Below, in pieces: positions 23,614 through 35,689 of a DNA stretch of 64,000 nt. The position numbers were made by a program, and so were the translations under genes. Below the pieces are notes generated by a model. The model did no database searches, was not told the origin of the DNA, and saw only the letters and a program-made list of their open reading frames with translations. Position 1 is the stretch's first letter, and the number at the start of each line of letters is the position of its first letter. The stretch comes from JAFALK01 sp042701975 (GTDB taxonomy: Bacteria; Pseudomonadota; Gammaproteobacteria; Burkholderiales; Burkholderiaceae_C). The stretch covers positions 682,001-746,000 of the forward strand of contig CP170561.1 of NCBI GenBank assembly GCA_042701975.1. Direction: 5' to 3'.

Positions 23614-25350
23614 ATGGAGCAAGTAGCACCCGAGCAGCGAGAGGAGCGCGGCGCAGCCACGGCCAAGCCCTGGGTCAAGTCCTACCCGCCGGGCGTGCCG
23701 GCCGAGGTGGACGTGACGCAGTACCGCTCGCTCGTCGAGTTGCTGCAGGAGGCCGCGTCTCGCTACGGCAAGCGCGATGCAGCGGCTTTCATGGGCAAGC
23801 GCCAGACGTACGCCGAGGTGGATGCGATGTCGCTGTCGCTCGCGGCCTGGCTGCAATCGAAAAACCTGCCCAAGGGGGCGCGCGTGGCCATCATGCTGCC
23901 GAACGTGCTGCAGTACATGTCCTCGATCGGCGGCATCCTGCGCGCGGGTTACGCCGTGGTGAACGTGAATCCGCTGTACACGCCGCGCGAATTGGAGCAT
24001 CAGCTCAAGGATTCGGGCGCCCAGGCGATCATCGTGCTGGAGAACTTCGCCCACACCTTGGAGCAGGTGATCGAGCGCACCGACGTGCGGCACGTGGTGC
24101 TGGCTTCGATGGGCGACTGCCTGGGCATGCTCAAGGGCAGCCTGGTGAATTTTGTGGTTCGCAAGGTGAAAAAGATGGTGCCGGCGTACAGCCTGACCGA
24201 AGGCCCGCGCCTGTCGGTGACGCGGTTCAACGCTGCGATGGCGGAGGGCTCGCGCCTGACCTTCAAGCCCGTGGACATCGGCCCCGATGACGTCGCCTTC
24301 CTGCAGTACACGGGCGGCACGACGGGTGTTTCCAAGGGTGCGACGCTTCTGCATCGCAACGTGGTGGCCAACATCATCCAGGCCGAGTCCTGGTTCATGA
24401 GCCGCACGGCACAGCTGGGCGACAACAAGCAGCTGACCATCGTCTGTGCGCTGCCGCTGTATCACATCTTCGCGCTGACGGCCTGCTACATGGTGGGCGC
24501 CAGGCTCGGCATGATGTGCATCCTGATTCCCAATCCGCGGGACCTGCCGACCTTCATCAAGACCTTGCAGGGCTACACGGTGAACCTGTTCCCGGCGGTC
24601 AATACCTTATTCAACGCCCTGGCGAACCACCCGGACTTCGCCAAGCTGGACTTCAGCGAACTCGTCATCAGCAATGGCGGCGGCATGGCGGTGCAGAAGG
24701 CGACGGCGGAGAAGTGGCTGCAAGTCACCGGCTGCCCGGTGGTCGAAGGCTACGGCCTGTCCGAGACCTCGCCGGTGGCCACCATCAATCCGCTGGATCT
24801 GCGCCAGTACAACGGCAGCATCGGGTTGCCCGTGCCGTCGACCGATCTGGTGATTCGCGACGACGATGGCCGGGACATGCCGGTGGGCGAACGCGGGGAG
24901 ATCTGCATCCGCGGCCCGCAGGTGATGGCCGGCTACTGGAACCGCCCCGATGAAACCGCGAAGGTCATGACGCCCGATGGCTTCTTCAAGAGTGGGGATA
25001 TCGGCATCATGGACGAGCGCGGCTACTTCTACATCGTCGACCGCAAGAAGGACATGATCCTGGTGTCCGGCTTCAATGTGTACCCGACCGAGGTGGAGCA
25101 GGTGGTGAACCAGCACCCCGGCGTGCTGGAGTGTGCCGCGATCGGCATCCCGGACGACAAATCGGGAGAGGCGGTGAAGCTTTATGTGGTTCGGCGCGAC
25201 GCCAACCTCACCGAAGAAGCGCTCCAGGCTTACTGCAAGGAGCAGCTCACGGCCTACAAGAGACCGCGAAACATCGAGTTCCGCAAGGACCTTCCCAAGA
25301 GCAATGTGGGCAAGATCTTGCGAAGAGAGCTCCGTGAGGAGAAACAGTAG
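23614..25350 (+). CDS. fadD: long-chain-fatty-acid-CoA ligase
   Basis: 578 residues from ATG 23614 with an upstream GAGGAG. The adenylate-forming motifs are complete: P-loop YTGGTTGVSKGATLLHRN, the VEGYGLSETSP motif, GYWNRPDET, DIGIMDERGYFYIVDRKKDM and the terminal PKSNVGKILRREL with its catalytic lysine. FadD activates long-chain fatty acids to acyl-CoA at the inner membrane for beta-oxidation. It is a single-gene unit: a 220-bp gap upstream contains a small AGCCGCA/TGCGGCT hairpin (about 23566-23584), and an intrinsic terminator follows directly. Confidence 0.95.
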   Translation: MEQVAPEQREERGAATAKPWVKSYPPGVPAEVDVTQYRSLVELLQEAASRYGKRDAAAFMGKRQTYAEVDAMSLSLAAWLQSKNLPKGARVAIMLPNVLQYMSSIGGILRAGYAVVNVNPLYTPRELEHQLKDSGAQAIIVLENFAHTLEQVIERTDVRHVVLASMGDCLGMLKGSLVNFVVRKVKKMVPAYSLTEGPRLSVTRFNAAMAEGSRLTFKPVDIGPDDVAFLQYTGGTTGVSKGATLLHRNVVANIIQAESWFMSRTAQLGDNKQLTIVCALPLYHIFALTACYMVGARLGMMCILIPNPRDLPTFIKTLQGYTVNLFPAVNTLFNALANHPDFAKLDFSELVISNGGGMAVQKATAEKWLQVTGCPVVEGYGLSETSPVATINPLDLRQYNGSIGLPVPSTDLVIRDDDGRDMPVGERGEICIRGPQVMAGYWNRPDETAKVMTPDGFFKSGDIGIMDERGYFYIVDRKKDMILVSGFNVYPTEVEQVVNQHPGVLECAAIGIPDDKSGEAVKLYVVRRDANLTEEALQAYCKEQLTAYKRPRNIEFRKDLPKSNVGKILRRELREEKQ

Positions 25351-25378
25351 AAAAGACCGCCCTTGAGGCGGTCTTTTT
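25351..25378 (+). terminator. intrinsic terminator of fadD
   Basis: AAAAGACCGCC, a CTTGA loop and GGCGGTCTTTTT begin immediately after the fadD stop codon. The 11-bp stem ends in a run of five T on the plus strand, and the A-rich left side makes it usable from the other direction too. Confidence 0.93.
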
Positions 25379-25408
25379 CATTCCATATCTATTCTCACCG
25401 CCAAAGAC

Positions 25409-25440
25409 AAAACCCCCGACTCTTGCGAGGCGGGGGTTTT
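25409..25440 (-). terminator. intrinsic terminator of the rrn operon
   Basis: AAAACCCCCG and CGGGGGTTTT form a 10-bp stem 14 bp downstream of the 5S gene when read on the minus strand. A T-rich stretch (TTTTGTCTTT) follows. It faces the fadD terminator, so the two convergent units are insulated. Confidence 0.92.
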
Positions 25441-25453
25441 GAGGGGGTAAATA

Positions 25454-25567
25454 GCCTGACGATGTCCTACTTTCACACGGGAATCCGCACTATCATCGGC
25501 GCTGAGTCGTTTCACGGTCCTGTTCGGGATGGGAAGGGGTGGTGCCAACTCGCTATGGTCATCAGGC
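25454..25567 (-). rRNA. rrf: 5S ribosomal RNA
   Basis: About 114 nt on the minus strand, beginning GCCTGATGACCATAGCGAG and ending CATCGTCAGGC, whose ends pair as the 5S closing helix. The internal CCCATCCCGAACAGG segment is the conserved 5S loop. It is the last gene of the rrn operon, 181 bp after the 23S gene. Confidence 0.96.
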
Positions 25568-25748
25568 TTGACTTGTTGGTCTGTTGAGTTTCAGTGCTCA
25601 ACAAACCCAATTCGTAGAGTCTGCAGAATTGAATCTGCTTGAATCAGCTTATTTTGATTGCGTTGACAACGACTTCGTTGAAGAACGACATAACTTGAAT
25701 ACTCGCTTTGATGGACAAGCACGAGGCTTTGCACAATCAAAGTTATAG

Positions 25749-28627
<2,879 letters not shown>

Positions 28628-28885
28628 CTATAACTTTGACAGCGCTGACTGCACTGTCGATCAAGGACACGAGCCAATCAGTTCCATTCGAAAATGAAAA
28701 CCAATCAGACCGTTTATTGAGTATTCACGCGTTACGCCGTTCTTCATACCTAGTCAATTTCTTGCTAGTTGAAGTCTATGTTTGACGCAATCAAAAGCTA
28801 CTAGCGGCACGGTGCCGTATTTCTTCAAGGGCGAACCCCCTACGAGATACAAGCTTTCCGCTAGCAGCGCTGATTCGACTCTACA

Positions 28886-28900
28886 AATTGTTAAAGAACA
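28886..28900 (-). promoter_or_regulatory. boxA antitermination element in the rrn spacer
   Basis: On the minus strand the spacer between tRNA-Ala and 23S contains TGTTCTTTAACAATT, a near-consensus boxA. This element recruits the Nus antitermination complex ahead of 23S. Confidence 0.8.
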
Positions 28901-28990
28901 ACAGCCGATCTTTCGATCATGCTGGCAGTTCAAAATACTCTTGCCTTTTCAACAAGACAGCACTTTGAACTGCCAACGTTTGGAAGTGAT

Positions 28991-29066
28991 TGGTGGAGGA
29001 TGACGGGATCGAACCGACGACCCCCTGCTTGCAAAGCAGGTGCTCTCCCAGCTGAGCTAATCCCCC
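28991..29066 (-). tRNA. tRNA-Ala (anticodon TGC)
   Basis: 76 nt on the minus strand including the encoded CCA. The acceptor stem GGGGGAT pairs with ATCCTCC (one G-T pair), the anticodon loop TTTGCAA holds TGC, and the T-arm contains GGTTCGATCC. It sits in the 16S-23S spacer, 19 bp after tRNA-Ile, the usual arrangement. Confidence 0.97.
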
Positions 29067-29085
29067 GATCGTTTGACCGATCTCG

Positions 29086-29162
29086 TGGTGGGTCTGGCTG
29101 GATTCGAACCAGCGACCCCCGCCTTATCAAGACGGTGCTCTAACCGACTGAGCTACAGACCC
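29086..29162 (-). tRNA. tRNA-Ile (anticodon GAT)
   Basis: 77 nt on the minus strand including the encoded CCA. The acceptor GGGTCTG pairs with CAGACCC, the anticodon loop CTTGATAAG holds GAT, and the T-arm GGTTCGAATCC is canonical. It is the first gene of the 16S-23S spacer. Confidence 0.97.
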
Positions 29163-29347
29163 ACGCGTTTCTTGCGCGGCCTGTCCTTCAGCCTTCGAGG
29201 TTCAGCCATCGAGGCCATCTGCGCCAGGCTCACGTTAATCACTTACTGTTGTGTGTCAACAGCCGATAAGTGTGGGTGCTTGAAATTGAGCTCTATGTTC
29301 GATCTCGCTGGCTGTCTACCCGAAGGCAGAAGCTGCTCGATCTACTC

Positions 29348-30874
<1,527 letters not shown>

Positions 30875-30990
30875 GATCTTGATTTACTCAACGGAATCGA
30901 CTTGAACTATTTGCATAGTAAAAGTCTAATTTCCGTGAGTGTTTAAAGTCCGAGAGACTTGATATCAGTCACCTGATATCAGTGCTCGCC

Positions 30991-31032
30991 TTCAAACACC
31001 CACGCTTATCGGCTGTTAATTTTTAAAGAGCA
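30991..31032 (-). promoter_or_regulatory. rrn leader: boxA and 16S processing stem
   Basis: Plus-strand 30991-31019 is complementary to 29257-29285 beyond the 16S 3' end: CACCCACGCTTATCGGCTG in the leader against the trailer copy with one or two mismatches. The two form the long RNase III stem that loops out 16S. Directly beside it, toward the promoters, the minus strand reads TGCTCTTTAAAA (31021-31032), a boxA element. Between the stem and 16S lies a direct repeat of TGATATCAGT about 30960-30983. Confidence 0.82.
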
Positions 31033-31106
31033 TCAGCAACTCGCGCTGCTGTTTCTGCCTGCTTCGCACCGCTTATTCAGCGTTTTGCGATCAGCGCAGA
31101 AGCGAG

Positions 31107-31136
31107 ATTATGACTTGTTCTATTCGAACTTGTCAA
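31107..31136 (-). promoter_or_regulatory. rrn promoter, proximal
   Basis: Minus strand: TTGACA (31131-31136), 18-bp spacer, CATAAT (31107-31112), followed by a GC-rich CTCGC discriminator. AT-rich DNA upstream could serve as an UP element. It is one of three near-identical promoters in series. Confidence 0.88.
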
Positions 31137-31278
31137 GATCTTTTTGAATTTATTTGATTCGCTGCGCTTGATTCATATTCGATTCAAACTCAACAAACAA
31201 ATTCAAAAAGCCTCTCGCTTTTCAAACCATTCAAACTGCTCTTGCGAAACACTTTGAATTACTTGCTGCATTCAAACC

Positions 31279-31307
31279 AATCAATATTCAATCAATATTC
31301 AATCAAT
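31279..31307. repeat. AT-rich tandem repeat, 11-bp unit
   Basis: The unit AATCAATATTC occurs at 31279-31289 and 31290-31300, with a partial third copy AATCAAT to 31307. It lies between the middle and proximal rrn promoters. It could be a FIS- or H-NS-type binding region or a slippage product. Confidence 0.75.
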
Positions 31308-31333
31308 CGATTCGTCAGCAGCAAAGAAGCGAG

Positions 31334-31363
31334 ATTATGACTTGTTTGATTCAAACTTGTCAA
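31334..31363 (-). promoter_or_regulatory. rrn promoter, middle
   Basis: Minus strand: TTGACA (31358-31363), 18-bp spacer, CATAAT (31334-31339), followed by CTCGC. The flanks repeat those of the proximal promoter (AAGCGAG and AACAAGT), so this is a duplicated unit. Confidence 0.87.
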
Positions 31364-31499
31364 GCAGCTTCTGAATTTAATTTGAATCGCCGCATTCAGC
31401 AGCTCAAATCAATTCGAAAGCTTCTCGCTTCCTTTTTCTTCGCCGCCTTTTGAATCCAGCACCTCGGCGCAAAGGACTCGTCAGCAGCAAAGAGATGGG

Positions 31500-31529
31500 A
31501 TTGTGACGCAGTTCAGAAGAACTTGTCAA
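31500..31529 (-). promoter_or_regulatory. rrn promoter, distal
   Basis: Minus strand: TTGACA (31524-31529), 18-bp spacer, CACAAT (31500-31505). It is the most diverged of the three, with a C in the -10 element, but it keeps the same spacing and AAGTTC start of the spacer. Confidence 0.8.
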
Positions 31530-31539
31530 GCGCTTTTTG

Positions 31540-31735
31540 AATTCTTTCGAACCCCGCCGAACTCGTTCAGCTTGTAGCGCCTGCCGCACCGGCTTCCTAA
31601 GAAGCCAACCCATCAGGGTCCCCTTTCGGGTGTCTCCGCATCCCTTCGGCGCTTCACCGTAGTAAGTCGGCGAACAGCGCTGTGATCAGCGAAGCCCACG
31701 ACTGTAGCACAGTATTTACGAGATCAGCAAGAACC
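31540..31735. other. gene-free, structured region between ptsI and the rrn promoters
   Basis: I see no convincing gene here. It contains a perfect GGCTTC-CTAA-GAAGCC inverted repeat (31590-31605) and several GC-rich short pairings (e.g. around 31615-31660). ptsI transcription enters it and no T-run terminator is visible, so read-through toward rrn or factor-dependent termination is possible. A 69-codon Arg/Lys-rich open frame (31404-31613) overlaps the promoters and is rejected. Confidence 0.5.
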
Positions 31736-33523
31736 CTATTGGACCGGATTGCTGAAGGCGCTGAGCTTGCTGAACGCCAGTTCCGCCGTCTGCTGCGGAT
31801 CCTCGCTGAGCAGCACCTGCGGCAGGCCGTGCGAAAGCCTGCGTGCATCCGCACGCAGCACGCGCTGCTTCACCGAGGGGATCTGCGTCGGGTGCATTGA
31901 GAAGCTGCGCAGGCCCATGGCCAGCAGCAGATCGGTGAAGACCGGATCGCCCGCCATCTCCCCACAGACGGAGACGGATTTGCCCGCCAGGCGCGCCTGT
32001 TCGATCGTGGAAGCCAGCAGATGCAGCACGGCCGGGTGCCATGGGTCGTACAGATGTGCCACCGCCTCATCGGCGCGGTCGATAGCCAGCGTGTACTGGA
32101 TCAGGTCGTTGGTGCCGATGGAGACGAAGTCCACATAGCGCAGCAGCATCGGCAGCATCACGGCTGCAGCCGGGATTTCGATCATGACGCCGATTTCCAC
32201 ATTGCTGTGGGCGTGGCCGGCCTCGTTCAGCTGCTGCTGAACCCGCTTGAGCGCCTCGTGGATCTGCTTGACCTCGCCCAGGTGCGCCACCATGGGGAAG
32301 AGCAGCCGCACCTTGCCGAAGGCGCTTGCTCTATATATGGCACGCAGCTGTTGGCGGAACATGGCCGGCTCGGCCAGGCTCCAGCGGATGGCGCGCAGGC
32401 CCATGGCCGGGTTGAGTACGTGCTCGTGGCGCAGCTCGTTGATGGTGAGGCGGTCCAGCGGCTTGTCCGCACCCACGTCAATGGTGCGGATCGTCACCGG
32501 CATGCCCCGCATGGCCTCGACGGCAGCCTTGTAGGCCTGGAACTGCTCCTCCTCGCTCGGCAGCTCGCCCTCACGGTTCATGAAGAGGAACTCGCTGCGG
32601 AACAGGCCCACGCCCGTTGCGCCGGCCTCCACCGCAGCCACGGCATCGGCCGGCAGCTCGATATTGGCGTGCAGCTCGATGGCCTCGCCGTCCAGCGTGA
32701 CGGCCGGCGTATGGCGCAGACGGGCCAGGCGCGCGTGTTCAAGTTCACTCTGACGCTGGCGGAAGCGGTACTCCTCCAGCACGATGGGCGAGGGATCGAC
32801 GATCACCGCGCCAGCATCGCCGTCGATGATCACCCAGTCGTCCTGCCGGATCAGGCGTGAGGCCTCGCGGGTACCGACGACAGCCGGAATGCCCATGCTG
32901 CGCGCGACGATGGCGGTGTGCGAGGTCTTGCCGCCGATGTCGGTGATGAAGCCGCGGAACACGCTGCGCTTGAACTGGATCATGTCGGCCGGCGCAATGT
33001 CCGTGGCCACCAGCAGCAGCGGGTCTTCACCGGCGAAGTCGCGGTGCGCCACGCTGGCGGCATCGCGCGGGTCCTTGCCTTGTTCGCGCACCAGCGCACC
33101 GATCATGCGCTCGACCACCTGCTCCAGGTCAGCCTTGCGCTCGCGCAGGTAGTCGTCCTCCATCTCGTCGAACTGGCGGGCCAGCACTTCGAGCTGCGCG
33201 GAGAAAGCCCACTCGGCGTTGTAGTGCCGATCGATGATCCACTGGCGCACGGCGCCGATGAGCGCTTCGTCATGCAGCAGCATCAGGTGCACGTCGAGCA
33301 GGGCCGCCAGCTCGTGCGGTGCATCCTCAGGCATGTCACGCTTGAGCGCTGTCAGTTCATCCGCCACCGCATCGCGGGCACGGCCGGCGCGCGCCACCTC
33401 GGCCTGGACCTGATCGGGTGCAATGAAGTAGTGCGCGACGTCAACGCGGCTCGAAGCGACGAGCACCGCGCGGCCGATGGCCACGCCGCGCGACACAGGA
33501 ATCCCGAAGACCTGGAAGCTCAT
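31736..33523 (-). CDS. ptsI: phosphoenolpyruvate-protein phosphotransferase (PTS enzyme I)
   Basis: 595 residues, slightly longer than E. coli EI. The phospho-accepting histidine lies in GGKTSHTAIVARSMGIPAVV (His202). The PEP-binding barrel shows GVGLFRSEFLFMNR, MPVTIRTIDVGADKPL, NPAMGLRAIRWSL, the signature IEIPAAAVM and FVSIGTNDLIQYTLAIDR. It transfers phosphate from PEP to HPr. With ptsH and a mannose-type EIIA nearby but no EIIB/EIIC, it fits the regulatory PTS of Burkholderiales. Unlike the usual arrangement, ptsH is not adjacent: olsB, on the other strand, lies between. Confidence 0.96.
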   Translation of the reverse strand: MSFQVFGIPVSRGVAIGRAVLVASSRVDVAHYFIAPDQVQAEVARAGRARDAVADELTALKRDMPEDAPHELAALLDVHLMLLHDEALIGAVRQWIIDRHYNAEWAFSAQLEVLARQFDEMEDDYLRERKADLEQVVERMIGALVREQGKDPRDAASVAHRDFAGEDPLLLVATDIAPADMIQFKRSVFRGFITDIGGKTSHTAIVARSMGIPAVVGTREASRLIRQDDWVIIDGDAGAVIVDPSPIVLEEYRFRQRQSELEHARLARLRHTPAVTLDGEAIELHANIELPADAVAAVEAGATGVGLFRSEFLFMNREGELPSEEEQFQAYKAAVEAMRGMPVTIRTIDVGADKPLDRLTINELRHEHVLNPAMGLRAIRWSLAEPAMFRQQLRAIYRASAFGKVRLLFPMVAHLGEVKQIHEALKRVQQQLNEAGHAHSNVEIGVMIEIPAAAVMLPMLLRYVDFVSIGTNDLIQYTLAIDRADEAVAHLYDPWHPAVLHLLASTIEQARLAGKSVSVCGEMAGDPVFTDLLLAMGLRSFSMHPTQIPSVKQRVLRADARRLSHGLPQVLLSEDPQQTAELAFSKLSAFSNPVQ

Positions 33524-33684
33524 GCGGCCGACTGTAGCAGCGGCGTCACTGCTGTTCTTCCTCTGAGGCTTAAGCCTTGTATCTACACCGTCATCGACGC
33601 GTCACGCATGAGTCACGGCAACGTCATCGCATCCCCCCAGCATGACGACCTGATCTGAAGCGTTCAATCAAGAGGACGAAGTCG

Positions 33685-34515
33685 ATGAGGGATCTGCCCC
33701 TGCCCACCCTGCCCCTTTCCAACCTGGCCGCCCTGGCTCCCGTGCGCACTGCACGCGAGGCTCGCGCCAGTCGCCGCGACACCCGCCTGGCCGTCAGCTG
33801 GGCCAGCAGCGAAGAAGAAGTGCGAGAGGCCCAGGCCCTGCGCTACCAGGTCTTCGCTGAAGAGATGGGCGCCCGACTGACGCCTCAGCAAGGCGCATTG
33901 GCCGGCCTGGATATCGACATGTTCGATCCGTTCTGCGAACACCTGCTGGTCCGCGCCATCCCCAATGGCGAAGACCAGGGCACCGTCATCGGCACCTACC
34001 GTGTGCTGACGCCGGCCGCTGCCAAGCGCGCAGGCGGTTTCTACAGCGAGACCGAGTTCGACCTGACCCGCCTGCGCCACGAACGCGAGCGCATCGCCGA
34101 GCTGGGCCGCTCCTGCGTCCACGCTGACCACCGGTCTGGCGGCGCCATCCTCGCGCTGTGGGGTGCTTTGGCTGAATTCATGGCCCGGAACAACCTCGAC
34201 ACCATGATCGGTTGCGCCAGCATCAGCATGCGCGACGGCGGCCACTTCGCCGCCAGCCTGTGGAAGCAACTGGAGCAGAGCCACCTCGCCCCGATCGACC
34301 GCCAGGTGCGTCCGCGCCTGCCGCTGCCGGTGGAAGAACTGCGCCAGGACCTGCAGGTCGAAGCGCCAGCGCTGATCAAGGGTTATCTGCGTTGCGGCGC
34401 CAAGGTGCTGGGCGCGCCGGCCTGGGACCCGGACTTCAACACGGCCGACCTGCCGCTGATGATCCGCATGCAGGACCTGCCGGAACGCTACCGTCGCCAC
34501 TTCGTGCCGGCTTGA
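33685..34515 (+). CDS. olsB: ornithine-acyl[ACP] N-acyltransferase, OlsB-like
   Basis: 276 residues in the GNAT-related OlsB/hemolysin-like family. Conserved segments include EAQALRYQVFAEEMGA near the N-terminus, TVIGTYRVL, ELGRSCVHADHRSGGAI, ALWGALAEFM and IGCASISMRDGG. OlsB transfers a 3-hydroxyacyl chain to ornithine in the first step of ornithine-lipid synthesis; the second enzyme, OlsA, is not in the window. The gene is divergent from ptsI (161-bp gap with a perfect AGGCTTAAGCCT palindrome at 33566-33577) and convergent with ptsH. A ribosome site AAGAGG precedes the ATG. Confidence 0.85.
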   Translation: MRDLPLPTLPLSNLAALAPVRTAREARASRRDTRLAVSWASSEEEVREAQALRYQVFAEEMGARLTPQQGALAGLDIDMFDPFCEHLLVRAIPNGEDQGTVIGTYRVLTPAAAKRAGGFYSETEFDLTRLRHERERIAELGRSCVHADHRSGGAILALWGALAEFMARNNLDTMIGCASISMRDGGHFAASLWKQLEQSHLAPIDRQVRPRLPLPVEELRQDLQVEAPALIKGYLRCGAKVLGAPAWDPDFNTADLPLMIRMQDLPERYRRHFVPA

Positions 34516-34536
34516 GGCCGGCCGCGGCGACGGGCC

Positions 34537-34806
34537 TTATTGGCCTTCGCCGAACTTGTCGTTCACCAGGGCCGCGATCTGGTCCTGGGCGACCTGCTCA
34601 TCGGGTCCATCCGTTTCCAGCTCCACCTGAGAGCCGATGCCGGCCGCCAGCATCATCACGCCCATGATGCTCTTGGCATTCACGCGCCGGCCGTTGCGGC
34701 TCATGAACACCTCACACTGAAATCCGCCGGCCAGCTTGGTCAGCTTGGCGGAGGCACGGGCATGCAGGCCCAGCTTGTTGCTGATGGTGAGCGTCGACTT
34801 GATCAT
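34537..34806 (-). CDS. ptsH: phosphocarrier protein HPr
   Basis: 89 residues from ATG 34806. The phosphorylation site is His15 in NKLGLHARASAKL, and the regulatory Ser46 is in VNAKSIMGVMML, so it can in principle be a substrate of HPr kinase. HPr passes phosphate from enzyme I to EIIA. It lies 19 bp downstream of the EIIA gene in the same direction. The stop is 21 bp from the convergent olsB stop. Confidence 0.96.
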   Translation of the reverse strand: MIKSTLTISNKLGLHARASAKLTKLAGGFQCEVFMSRNGRRVNAKSIMGVMMLAAGIGSQVELETDGPDEQVAQDQIAALVNDKFGEGQ

Positions 34807-34825
34807 GCCTCGTGTTCTTCTGCGT

Positions 34826-35230
34826 TTATGGAGATGGGGGAGGGGGATTGATGAAGATCTCGATGCCGCGCCGGCCGCCTTCGGCCGCGCGTTCGGCCAG
34901 CTCGGCCACCGGCAGGCGACCATAGCAGAGCGAGCGCCAAAGCATCGGGGCCGACAGGCCGCTGACCAGGCGCCGCTTCGGATCGGCCGCGATCAGTCGA
35001 AGCGCGGCGTTATGCGGCGTGGCGCCCGGCACGTCGGAGAGCAGCAGCCACTCGTCGTGCGGCTTGGCCGCCATCAGGGCGAGGGCGGACTCCACCACCT
35101 GCTCACAGCTCTGGCTGGGCAACACATCCAGCACGGTCAGCTGCGGCGCGCAGTCCGGATAGGTGTGCTCCGCCACGGCCTTCAAGGCGGAGGCGAGCGG
35201 TGCGTGGGCGATCAACAGCAGTCCGGGCAT
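34826..35230 (-). CDS. PTS EIIA component, mannose/fructose (EIIA-Man) type
   Basis: 134 residues. The N-terminal MPGLLLIAHAPLASAL holds the active-site His9 of EIIA-Man proteins, and VLLSDVPGATPHNAAL follows the family's DxxGGTP-like region. With no EIIB or EIIC nearby, it is a regulatory EIIA that takes phosphate from HPr. In many Burkholderiales this gene lies beside gshB; here the upstream neighbour is a small lipoprotein. Operon with ptsH. Confidence 0.92.
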   Translation of the reverse strand: MPGLLLIAHAPLASALKAVAEHTYPDCAPQLTVLDVLPSQSCEQVVESALALMAAKPHDEWLLLSDVPGATPHNAALRLIAADPKRRLVSGLSAPMLWRSLCYGRLPVAELAERAAEGGRRGIEIFINPPPPSP

Positions 35231-35237
35231 CGCTTCA

Positions 35238-35657
35238 TTATCTGTCGCTCAGGCGGAGCGAGCTGGCGAAGTCCAGCCAGACCTGCTCCGGCACAGGCTT
35301 CTCGCCCTGCACCCGCAATTGATAGACCCGCGCGCCTTGCGACCGCACCTCGAAGCGCACGCCCTTCTGGCGCCCCAACGCCTCGCGCATCTGCGCCGTG
35401 GCCGTTGGCGCTTCAGCCGGCGAGGCCAGCTCGGCCCACGAAAAGGCAAACTCGAAGCCGCCTGTCTTGCAATGCGCCAGGCCCATGCGCGCGCCGTTGC
35501 CAGCCTTGCGGTTCTGGAACTCGGGCTTGCAGGGCAGGTTCAGCACCGCGTCGGACTCCGGCGGACGGACCTCGCGCCAGTCAAAGGCCGGAGAGCAAGC
35601 GCTAACTGCCAAAAGCAGCGTCATCGCTGCAAGCGCTCTTGGAATATGCCGCGTCAT
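35238..35657 (-). CDS. small lipoprotein, unknown function
   Basis: 139 residues with a lipoprotein signal: MTRHIPRALAAMTLLLAVSAC, the Cys at residue 21 fitting a lipobox (AVSAC). The mature part has two further cysteines (NLPCKPEFQNRK and LAHCKTGGFEFAF) that could pair. I do not recognise a named domain. It ends 7 bp upstream of the EIIA start on the same strand, so it probably shares a transcript with the PTS genes. It is divergent from the CoA-transferase gene, with only about 32 bp between start codons. Confidence 0.75.
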   Translation of the reverse strand: MTRHIPRALAAMTLLLAVSACSPAFDWREVRPPESDAVLNLPCKPEFQNRKAGNGARMGLAHCKTGGFEFAFSWAELASPAEAPTATAQMREALGRQKGVRFEVRSQGARVYQLRVQGEKPVPEQVWLDFASSLRLSDR

Positions 35658-35689
35658 GCCGCCGATTATGTCTGTCGCACAATCGCCGG

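Noticed and set aside
31404..31613. 69-codon Arg/Lys-rich frame on the minus strand
   Set aside because: It overlaps two rrn promoter elements and shows no family resemblance. The AAAGGGG before its ATG is probably coincidental.
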